Assembly (NCBI GenBank): GCA_937920345.1
Contig: CALGVA010000054.1
Span: 1 to 64,000, forward strand
Direction of reading: 5' to 3'
DNA length: 64,000 nt
From: an uncultured Lachnospiraceae bacterium
Lineage (GTDB): Bacteria; Bacillota; Clostridia; Lachnospirales; Lachnospiraceae
Shown here: one piece after another, positions 1 to 6,935 of the stretch
Layout: each line of letters begins with the position of its first letter
How positions within the stretch are numbered: the stretch's first letter is position 1
Program-made: the position numbers and the translations under genes
The notes under the pieces: generated by a model
What the model saw: the letters and a program-made list of their open reading frames with translations, nothing else
Told to the model about the DNA's origin: nothing
The model's database searches: none

Positions 1-699
1 GCTCTGTATATGCTTCTCTTCATCGTACTCAAAAATACTCACTGCGATCGCCTCCGCCCGGTTTTCAGATAAAAAATCCGAAAGTATTCCGTTTCTGATA
101 CAATGTTCCACTGCCTGCTCGACTGCCTCCGCAAAAGACATTTCCTTTGCAAAAGTCCTGACCTGTTCCACATACTGCGCATACTCTTTTAACAGGCAGC
201 ATGTATCCAGTAATTCCTGATTGTGTCCTAAATTGATATTGTAAACCAGTACCGCCAGTTCCAGCGCCGGCCTCTCCTGTCTTTTGTCAAAAGCATCTGA
301 CAGCCGAAGGATCTGCTGCTCCGGCTGAGAGTCCACTCCATTATAAAATACAACAAATTGCGGCGTCGGAATTTTAATGAGCTTCTTACTATAGAGGTTC
401 TCATTTTTGACCCGATTATGTAATACACTGCTCACATAAAGCAGATCCCGCAACGGCATGTTAGGATTGTATGTAGACTGATGTTCATAGAGCATTAACT
501 CAAAGTCAAACACAAAGGAAATATCATTTTTATAATTCATATAAACTGCATTTTCCAGTGTCGTGATTTCCAGATCATCTGTATTTGTATATGTCGTTCT
601 GTTCAGTGCATTGTACAGATTCAGCAGGTTTTTCTTTTCCCTAAAAAGCATACGGAATACTGTGTCTTTAAAGTTACGTTGTACATCTGTTGCGTTCAT
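1..699 (-). CDS. Rpn-family (PD-(D/E)XK) nuclease, 3' end cut by window
   Basis: An open frame of 233 codons runs from ATG at 699 to the left edge with no stop, so the C-terminus is missing. GGAGGA lies 7 nt upstream of the ATG. The N-terminus (MNATDVQRNFKDTVFRMLF) and the central segment DISFVFDFELMLYEHQS resemble the Rpn / PDDEXK-type 'putative transposase' family, with the acidic residues and the E-x-Q pair expected of its nuclease core. The tail (NGILSDFLSENRAEAIAVS..FEYDEE) is also typical of that family in Lachnospiraceae. Characterised Rpn proteins are DNA endonucleases that promote RecA-independent recombination, and many copies per genome are common. The role of this copy is unknown. 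The family call is from motif recognition. Confidence 0.8.
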   Translation of the reverse strand, partial: MNATDVQRNFKDTVFRMLFREKKNLLNLYNALNRTTYTNTDDLEITTLENAVYMNYKNDISFVFDFELMLYEHQSTYNPNMPLRDLLYVSSVLHNRVKNENLYSKKLIKIPTPQFVVFYNGVDSQPEQQILRLSDAFDKRQERPALELAVLVYNINLGHNQELLDTCCLLKEYAQYVEQVRTFAKEMSFAEAVEQAVEHCIRNGILSDFLSENRAEAIAVSIFEYDEEKHIQS

Positions 700-990
700 C
701 TAATGTCCTCCTTTGATGATTGACAGACCTTTTTCAAACTGAATCGGACTGTCCGGCACAGGAGAACTGTTTCAGACTCCCCTGCTTCTGCAATTAATAA
801 TTGGGAACAAAGCATGGATTTTCTGAAACTTAGAATTTAATATAGAAATTAATGATCTGTTATATGTAGAAAATATGCTTTTCATTACTATAGCATATAA
901 TTTTCGAAATTGTAAATATATTTTGTCAGGATTATAATTTTTTATGAATTATTTTACTCAAAATATCAAACCTGTTTCCTGTCTCTTTGC

Positions 991-1015
991 TATAATGTAT
1001 TTACGATATCGTAAA
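991..1015 (+). promoter_or_regulatory. Orphan -10 box followed by a 16-bp perfect palindrome
   Basis: TATAAT at 991-996 is followed three bases later by TTTACGATATCGTAAA (1000-1015), a perfect palindrome where a transcription start would fall. That is the usual arrangement of a promoter with an operator for a dimeric repressor. No convincing -35 box is visible. The gene-free stretch 700-1238 holds no intact gene downstream on the plus strand, only an 11-codon ORF at 1071-1106 and a short open tail ending at 1217. Another imperfect dyad centred on CACGTG lies near 1122-1143. The site may belong to a deleted gene. Confidence 0.45.
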
Positions 1016-1238
1016 ACCTGCTGCCGGACTATGTAATGACCAGAACCGCGTCAAAAAGGGAAAGCGGACGATGCAGCATATAGAACTTCTACTGATTTTG
1101 CTATGAAAATCAAGATATCCCCTTAACCCTTCACGTGACGGTTGTGCCCTAAAGGATTGTAACCGTTACGAAGAAGTATTTTCCGGACTGCACAACGCCA
1201 TCAGGGAAGGGAAATGACGGTGACTGTCATATTCTATA

Positions 1239-2135
1239 TCACTCTATCTCATACACATACATCAGCTCCGCCACTTCTTTTCCGTCATAAATATCCATCT
1301 GCCGCCAGTCCTTCTGTACGAATCCGAACCGCTCATAAAACCGGCGGGCATTCTTATTTTCCTCCAGAACCCACAAATAGACTTTCTGATAACCCATATC
1401 ATATAATTCAGAAATCACAGCCTGCATTAACTGATATCCATAACCCTTGTGCATCACTTCCGGCAGCAGATAGATCGAAATAATCTCGCCATAGCCCTTC
1501 ATCTCTTCCATTCTTGCATGACTATAGGAGGCCGAACCGCATATCTTTCCATCCTCGAGCAGCAGCAGAGACAAGCGGTCCGGGGCTTTAAGTCCATTGG
1601 CCCACTGCCCCGATGGAATCCGTGCAAGCCATGTATCGGGAATGATACCGCGATAGGCATATTTCCAACTCTGCTCATAGACATGACTGATTGCCATCCA
1701 GTCATCCGTGCTTACAACAGGTCTGATCTCTGTCGTATGTCCCGAAGCGTTTTTGATTCTGTTGTCTTTCTGCGCATATCCGGCGTCTTCTAATACCCGC
1801 ATCGCCTTTTCATAATTGTCGCGCTTCGTCAGAATGTAATCCGTGTTGTAAGTCGATATGGCAAAAATCCCGATCCGGTTCTCTGCCAGCAGCGTTGATA
1901 TTTCAGATAAGATGCCTATCAATGAAAAATCCAGCACGCCCTGTATCCGAAATGCTTTCCAGCCGTCTTCCCGCTCGCTAACGTTATCCGGGACGTCCTT
2001 TGTCAGACAGACCAGTGAATTTTCTTCCTCTGTTTTCCCTAAGAAACAGTATTCTGCACGGAGATTTACCTGTGAATAATCTGAGACCTTGCAGACGGAA
2101 AAGTCCCCGTCTATGCTCCTGATTTGTATTTTCAT
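1239..2135 (-). CDS. ACT domain - GNAT N-acetyltransferase fusion
   Basis: About 298 residues. Residues 1-125 resemble an ACT_7/CASTOR-type small-molecule-binding domain (MKIQIRSIDGDFSVCKV; later GVLDFSLIGILSEISTLLAENRIGIFAISTYNTDYIL). Residues 135-298 are a GNAT acetyltransferase with the acetyl-CoA loop HKGYGYQLM and the family's C-terminal NKNARRFYERFGF. The amino-group substrate is unknown. The ACT half suggests control by an amino acid or similar ligand. A longer frame can start at GTG 2147, but AGGTGG sits 8 nt before ATG 2135, so I chose that. It reads toward the orphan promoter region and seems monocistronic. Confidence 0.82.
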   Translation of the reverse strand: MKIQIRSIDGDFSVCKVSDYSQVNLRAEYCFLGKTEEENSLVCLTKDVPDNVSEREDGWKAFRIQGVLDFSLIGILSEISTLLAENRIGIFAISTYNTDYILTKRDNYEKAMRVLEDAGYAQKDNRIKNASGHTTEIRPVVSTDDWMAISHVYEQSWKYAYRGIIPDTWLARIPSGQWANGLKAPDRLSLLLLEDGKICGSASYSHARMEEMKGYGEIISIYLLPEVMHKGYGYQLMQAVISELYDMGYQKVYLWVLEENKNARRFYERFGFVQKDWRQMDIYDGKEVAELMYVYEIE

Positions 2136-2334
2136 ATCCTCAGCCACCTATACCATAACCGTTAAAAACCGGTTTCCTTCCTATTATAGCTTTCTGTGCT
2201 TCACTCAAACGCCTGCTGGCGGCAGCGATAAGAGCCTTCCTATTTTCCGGCTGCAATCAGGAGACTGGCTAAGCCATAAGAATCATGCTATGCTTATTAT
2301 AAACCCAAAGCAAAATGATCAGGAGGTACGCCAG

Positions 2335-2838
2335 ATGCAGTATATCAGCCATTACCGTTCCCCGTTCGGCGGGATTCTCCTTGCCGCCGACGAAACCGGT
2401 TTGACCGGAGCATGGTTTGACGGCGCAAAATACTATGCCGCAGGACTGGATCCGGAACGGGAAGAAAAGAATACACCTGTCCACGACCAGACAAAAGAAT
2501 GGCTGGCAGTGTATTTTTCGGGCAAAGAACCTGATTTCCTGCCGCCGCTTCACATGACAGGCACGCCCTTTCAGCTCGCGGTCTGGGCCATCCTGTTAAA
2601 GATCCCCTACGGAAAAACCGTCACTTACGGGGAAATTGCGAAAGAAATCGCCGTCCAAAAAGGTCTTTCCCGCATGTCCGCGCAGGCAGTCGGCGGCGCA
2701 GTGGGACACAATAAAATATCTGTTATCGTTCCTTGCCACAGAGTCATCGGTACAGACGGAAGCCTGACCGGATATGCCGGCGGAACCGACAGAAAGCTAG
2801 CGCTGCTGCGCCTGGAGAAAGCGGTTCTGCACGTATAG
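2335..2838 (+). CDS. ogt: Methylated-DNA-[protein]-cysteine S-methyltransferase (MGMT/Ogt)
   Basis: 167 residues, the usual length. The protein removes O6-alkyl groups from guanine in DNA by stoichiometric transfer to its own cysteine. The hallmark PCHRVIG is present (acceptor Cys134) with the following GSLTGYAGG, and the helix-turn-helix region (FQLAVWAILLKIPYGKTVTYGEIA) is intact. The frame is open 82 codons further upstream, but AGGAGG at 2321-2326 sits 8 nt before ATG 2335 and the protein from there matches the family. It is convergent with hemA, with only four bases between the two stop codons. ogt versus adaB naming cannot be settled from sequence alone. Confidence 0.93.
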   Translation: MQYISHYRSPFGGILLAADETGLTGAWFDGAKYYAAGLDPEREEKNTPVHDQTKEWLAVYFSGKEPDFLPPLHMTGTPFQLAVWAILLKIPYGKTVTYGEIAKEIAVQKGLSRMSAQAVGGAVGHNKISVIVPCHRVIGTDGSLTGYAGGTDRKLALLRLEKAVLHV

Positions 2839-2842
2839 ACCC

Positions 2843-3967
2843 TTACCTGTCCAGCGCTGTCAGGACCGCCTCAAACGTCACGCTGTCAAGCCTGTCCCGC
2901 AGCAGATAGATGAGCTTTTCCGCCGGGCAGTCCACATACCTTTCCTTCCAGTCGGCATGGGTATGCGTAAACCGGTGGAACGAAAGCGTTTTGCATATTT
3001 TTTCCAGATCTTCCTCAAGAATCTCTTCTGCATCCACAATCGCCTGCTGTTTCAATCGGTTATTCTCTTCCGCAAGCTTATGGATATCATCCAGCGCGGT
3101 CAGGCGGCAGCCTTCTACGTCCGCGATATCCTCGTCGATATCCGGCGGCATGGAGATATCCAGGAAAAGCCGTTCTTTCACGCCCTTCACAGATTTGCGC
3201 ACCCGATCCGCCGTCAGCGTATAATGCGGGCTGGATGTCGCGGAAATAATGACGTCCGCCTCATCCAGATAATCATACCGGTTCTGATAATCGACATTTT
3301 CCACACGGGCATGACTGCTCTGGTATATCCCGTTATGGGATCTGACAGTAGCGATCACGTGAATCTCTTCTCTGCTCAACAGATCTTTCAGGATAATGCC
3401 GCCCATCTGTCCGCTGCTGCCGATCAGAAGCACCGTCTTGTGCGGCAGGGGCAGCCGGAACACTTCATTCGCCGCCAGTGTCGCCACGGATACGGATGTC
3501 TTAGAGAGCAGTGTCTCTGTCTTCACCCGTTTGGCACATGCCAGCGCCGCCTGAAAAATACTGTTTAACTCATAACCGGTACAGCCCGCCTCCTGAGCGT
3601 ATGTATAGGCATCCCGCACCTGTCCCAGGATCTCATCCTCTCCGATGACCATGGACTCCATACCGCAGACCACCCGGAAAAGATGCCGGATCGCCTTCTT
3701 TCCCTGATATCTTCTGACTATGCCCCGAAGCCATGTCGCATCGCTTCCCGCCGCCTTCGCCATGACATACTCCAGTCCGCCGAAACTGTTCTCTTCGCCC
3801 TGCACATACAGCTCCGTGCGATTGCAAGTGGACAGGAGGACACATTCGTCCACCCTGTCCAGCTTCATAATCTCTCTCAGATAATCCTCAGTTTTTTCCT
3901 TCGGAATACAGCATTTCTGCCTGTCTGCAGACCGCGCAGTCTTGTGACTGATGCTAATACACTCCAT
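2843..3967 (-). CDS. hemA: Glutamyl-tRNA reductase
   Basis: 374 residues. Reduces glutamyl-tRNA(Glu) to glutamate-1-semialdehyde with NADPH, the first committed step of tetrapyrrole synthesis by the C5 route. The catalytic motif STCNRTEL with Cys48 is present, as are the NADP-binding region (KTVLLIGSSGQMGG) and the C-terminal dimerisation helices. The frame is open for 37 codons upstream, but those codons lie in the repeat element ending near 4036 and look non-coding. ATG 3967 gives the conserved N-terminus MECISISHKT, with AAGGA about 11 nt upstream. It lies just downstream of a fusion protein with a siroheme-type sulfite reductase domain, which suggests it may help supply siroheme. No other tetrapyrrole gene is in the window. 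Confidence 0.93.
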   Translation of the reverse strand: MECISISHKTARSADRQKCCIPKEKTEDYLREIMKLDRVDECVLLSTCNRTELYVQGEENSFGGLEYVMAKAAGSDATWLRGIVRRYQGKKAIRHLFRVVCGMESMVIGEDEILGQVRDAYTYAQEAGCTGYELNSIFQAALACAKRVKTETLLSKTSVSVATLAANEVFRLPLPHKTVLLIGSSGQMGGIILKDLLSREEIHVIATVRSHNGIYQSSHARVENVDYQNRYDYLDEADVIISATSSPHYTLTADRVRKSVKGVKERLFLDISMPPDIDEDIADVEGCRLTALDDIHKLAEENNRLKQQAIVDAEEILEEDLEKICKTLSFHRFTHTHADWKERYVDCPAEKLIYLLRDRLDSVTFEAVLTALDR

Positions 3968-4035
3968 CTCTTTGTTTTTCCTTCTTAAAAATGCCTGCCG
4001 CCTCCGTAATACCCTTTCATGTCTTACGCAATACA

Positions 4036-4132
4036 GGAAGAATGCACGCCGCTGGCGGCATTCTTCCAGACATGGCATAGTTATACTTAGACGGCGTAGT
4101 ATGCCGTCTTAGTATAACTCCATGTCTTCTTA
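4036..4132 (-). repeat. Stop-codon-associated 97-bp repeat, copy 1
   Basis: On the minus strand it starts with the stop codon of the redox fusion gene (TAAGAAGACATG), has an internal inverted repeat (stem around 4079-4117), then CATGTCT pairing with AGACATG, and ends in the hairpin GGAAGAATGC / GCATTCTTCC (4036-4067). A second copy with the same order and spacing lies at 57900-57993 behind atpD. The two align without gaps over the first 75 positions, with identical blocks at 1-12, 43-50 and 59-75. It may act as a 3' mRNA structure or processing signal. Confidence 0.75.
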
Positions 4133-6715
4133 ACAGGTCGCCCCGCCCTTCATATGCATCTTCGCATTCAGAATATCGTCCTTATACTTCAGAATCTCAT
4201 CCGACATAAGCTGCGCCTGCACATTCTCAAAACCGATCCTGCTGATCGTATCCGCGAAGCGCTCGCCCGTCTTACCCTGTTCGCGGAACAGCAGAATCGC
4301 TTTCTCTAATACGGAGAGAACTTCTTCCTCATCCAGGAAAATCTTATCCAGCTTCTGCCCCTGCGCAACTCTCTTGCCCCAGCGTCCGCCGATGTAGATG
4401 CGGTAGCCGTAAGCGCTCTCCTCCGCTGCCTTAAACGGGCATTTGCCCACGCAGCGGCCGCAGTTATTACACTGATCGGGATCGATCACCAGCTTGCCGT
4501 CCACTACCTGGGACGCGCCCACCGGACATGCCAGCGAAACCTGACATTTACCGCAGCCGCGGCATTTCTCCAGATCAATCACCGGAACTTTCTGACCCAC
4601 AATGCCAAAATCATTCAGATCCGGTTTCACGCAGTTATTCGGGCAGCCGCCTATTGCAATCTTAAACTTATGCGGCAGTTTGACGTCCGCATAGCCATGG
4701 AAAAACCGCTCATGGATCTTCTCTGACAAATCGTAGGAATCCAGCAGGCCATACTGGCAGGTCGTTCCCTTGCAGGCAACGACGGGACGCACTTTAGAAC
4801 CTGTTCCGCCGGTCTCCAGTCCTTCCTGCGCCAGAAAGGCACGCAGTTCTTCTATTCTGTCAAAAGGTACGCCTACAATCTCCATTGTCAGGCGTGTCGT
4901 CATGACCACGTCGCCGCTTCCGAACCTTTCCGCCGCCTCCGCGATCTTCTTATGTTCCGCCGCTGTAATCTTACCGTTTCTTGTTATGACACGGACGTTG
5001 AAATTATCTGTTCCTTTATTGTGCAGGCAGCCAAGCGCTTTCACACGGGTAATTTCCTCTGCCGGAATTGTCACCACGCCGGGCGTGCCCGCCGCTTTGA
5101 CCACATTGAAGAATGAAGCGCCTTCCAGCACTTTTGTATTCGTATAGCCATAGCGTTTCAGCCTGTTCTGCAGCAGATATCCTCTCTTGCCCTTTGCACA
5201 GACAAGCAGAAGTTTCTCATCCTTTGCAATTCCCGGAACTTCTCCTTTGACTTTCAGCAGATCCACATAAGTCGCGCCCGGAATGCTGGGACCCACGGGA
5301 TGAACGTCTATCACCCGGTAGCCTTCCGCCGCGCCGGCCAGATATTCCGCAGGCGTGAAGCTGTCCAGATCCCCGTGTATCTTGTTGAGCAGCATATGTA
5401 CCGCCTGCACAAATGGATGGATCGCTGTCGAGAAAGGCGGTGCGTAGGACAGATCCAGGCAGGTCATCTGCTCCAATGCTGCACCAAATGTCACTGCCAT
5501 CACACCGATGTCCGTCACTTTATCTACCGCACCTGGTCCGAGTACCTGCACACCCAGCAATTTATGGGTATCCCTGTCCGCCACCAGCTTGATGGCAAAC
5601 CACGCGCTTCCGGGATAATAATGGGCTTTATCGTCAGTCACTGCCAGAACGCAGACCGGTTCATAACCTGCCGCCTTCGCCTGTTCCTCCGACAGTCCGG
5701 TTCTGCCGCCCGACAGTCCGGGCAGTTTCACCACACCGGTTCCCAATACACCCGGATAGGACACTTCTCTGCCGCCCAGCGCAAGGGCAAGAGTACGTCC
5801 TTCCATATTGGCGGAAGAACCCATAGGCGACCACTGTCTCTCTCCGGTGAGACGGTTTTTCACCATCGCGCAGTCTCCCGCCGCATAGACATCCGCCACA
5901 TTAGTGGCCATCCGGTCATCCACCAGAATCGTCCCCTTAAACATCTCTATGCCCGTATCCTGCAAAAATCCGGTATTCGGACGGATACCGATAGACAGAA
6001 TCACCACATCAGCCGCAAGCAGACCCTTGTCTGTCTGCACGCCTTCCGCACGCTCTTCTCCCGTCACGCCTTCCAGCTTCGTGCCCGTCATCACCTTGAT
6101 ACCCTTTTTCGCAAGATGCCGTACCGCATAATCCGCCATCTCATGATCGAAGCCCGGCATGATCTGAGGCGCCATATCGATCAATGTCACTTCTAATCCT
6201 TTTTCCAGCAGATTCTCAGCCACTTCCAGACCGATAAATCCGCCGCCCACGACTACCGCACGCTTCACGTGGTCTCTCGCAATATAATCTCTCGTTTCAA
6301 TCGCATCTTCCGGTGTACGCATCACGAACACACCCGGCAGGCTTAAGCCCGGAAGCGGCGGTACCACCGGAGACGCACCGACAGCCACAATACATTTATC
6401 ATACTCATAGATTTCTTCCGCTCCCGTGCGGATATTCTTCGCCGTCGCTTTCTTTCCTGCCGTGTCAAGCGCTGTCACTTCTCTCTGCGGGTACACCTTC
6501 GCGCCGGTCAGCGCACTGTATTTCTCCGGTGTATTCACAATCAGCTGTTCTTTGTCAGGGATTGCACCGCCCACATAATACGGCAGTCCGCATCCCGCAT
6601 AGGATATGTCTTTTCCTTTGGTGACGATCGTCACCTCCGCTTCGGGATTCACCCGCTTATATTTCGCGGCAGCCTTCGTTCCTGCCGCCACACCCCCGAT
6701 CACCAGTAGTTTCAT
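4130..6715 (-). CDS. CoA-disulfide reductase - rhodanese - sulfite reductase-like - ferredoxin fusion
   Basis: 861 residues in four parts. Residues 1-445 form an FAD/NAD(P)-dependent disulfide reductase of the CoA-disulfide reductase type, with the single redox Cys42 in SYAGCGLPYY and two dinucleotide-binding motifs (GGVAAG, VVVGGGFIGLEVA). Residues 450-545 are rhodanese-like with Cys506 in the active loop (VCAKGKRGY). Residues 555-710 resemble half of a nitrite/sulfite reductase with cysteine pairs C648/C653 and C691/C695 (GGCPNNC), the pattern that binds siroheme and [4Fe-4S]. Residues 715-765 contain two [4Fe-4S] ferredoxin motifs. Together this suggests NAD(P)H-driven reduction of a persulfide, CoA-disulfide or sulfite-level sulfur. 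AGGAGG precedes ATG 6715. The physiological substrate is not known to me. Confidence 0.85.
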   Translation of the reverse strand: MKLLVIGGVAAGTKAAAKYKRVNPEAEVTIVTKGKDISYAGCGLPYYVGGAIPDKEQLIVNTPEKYSALTGAKVYPQREVTALDTAGKKATAKNIRTGAEEIYEYDKCIVAVGASPVVPPLPGLSLPGVFVMRTPEDAIETRDYIARDHVKRAVVVGGGFIGLEVAENLLEKGLEVTLIDMAPQIMPGFDHEMADYAVRHLAKKGIKVMTGTKLEGVTGEERAEGVQTDKGLLAADVVILSIGIRPNTGFLQDTGIEMFKGTILVDDRMATNVADVYAAGDCAMVKNRLTGERQWSPMGSSANMEGRTLALALGGREVSYPGVLGTGVVKLPGLSGGRTGLSEEQAKAAGYEPVCVLAVTDDKAHYYPGSAWFAIKLVADRDTHKLLGVQVLGPGAVDKVTDIGVMAVTFGAALEQMTCLDLSYAPPFSTAIHPFVQAVHMLLNKIHGDLDSFTPAEYLAGAAEGYRVIDVHPVGPSIPGATYVDLLKVKGEVPGIAKDEKLLLVCAKGKRGYLLQNRLKRYGYTNTKVLEGASFFNVVKAAGTPGVVTIPAEEITRVKALGCLHNKGTDNFNVRVITRNGKITAAEHKKIAEAAERFGSGDVVMTTRLTMEIVGVPFDRIEELRAFLAQEGLETGGTGSKVRPVVACKGTTCQYGLLDSYDLSEKIHERFFHGYADVKLPHKFKIAIGGCPNNCVKPDLNDFGIVGQKVPVIDLEKCRGCGKCQVSLACPVGASQVVDGKLVIDPDQCNNCGRCVGKCPFKAAEESAYGYRIYIGGRWGKRVAQGQKLDKIFLDEEEVLSVLEKAILLFREQGKTGERFADTISRIGFENVQAQLMSDEILKYKDDILNAKMHMKGGATC

Positions 6716-6788
6716 ACGCAGCCTCCTTCTTTTTATCGTTATGAGAAATTCCCCGATCTATTCCAAATACGCCAAGCACACTGACAGA

Positions 6789-6928
6789 AGTATCAGTTCA
6801 GCCTTCGGCTTCACTGTCACTTCTGATGTACACATAATGTTCCAAAGTCACATTTGGCGCATTCACAACTCGCAAAATCGCATAGAGAGCGATTTTACTC
6901 GCGGAATAGTGCAAGGCTAAACTGTTAC
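6789..6928 (+). mobile_element. Miniature inverted-repeat element (MITE-like), copy A
   Basis: A 140-bp non-coding element almost identical (about 90%) to the reverse complement of 50413-50554. Its ends are AGTATCAGTTCAG and CTAAACTGTTAC, an imperfect terminal inverted repeat of about 13 bp. Flanking it are TGACAGA (6782-6788) and TAACAGA (6929-6935), a probable 7-bp target-site duplication with one mismatch. Internal hairpins include GCCTTCGGC, CCAAA/TTTGG, and AAAATCGC / GCGATTTT. It sits directly against the stop codon of the LacI-PfkB gene. It encodes no protein, so movement would need a transposase in trans. Confidence 0.8.
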
Positions 6929-6935
6929 TAACAGA

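Noticed and set aside
1214..1483. Plus-strand frame of 89 codons overlapping the ACT-GNAT gene end
   Set aside because: No ribosome-binding site, overlaps a conserved antisense gene, and has a proline/serine-rich composition typical of shadows.
2335..4078. A deliberate overlap or fusion between the convergent alkyltransferase and hemA genes
   Set aside because: Their stop codons are four bases apart and both proteins are complete; the extra open codons ahead of hemA lie in a repeat element.
5300..6196. A 298-codon plus-strand frame inside the redox fusion gene
   Set aside because: It is an antisense shadow of a clear protein with known domains and ordered motifs. No ribosome-binding site and the composition (His/Arg-rich) is typical of shadows.
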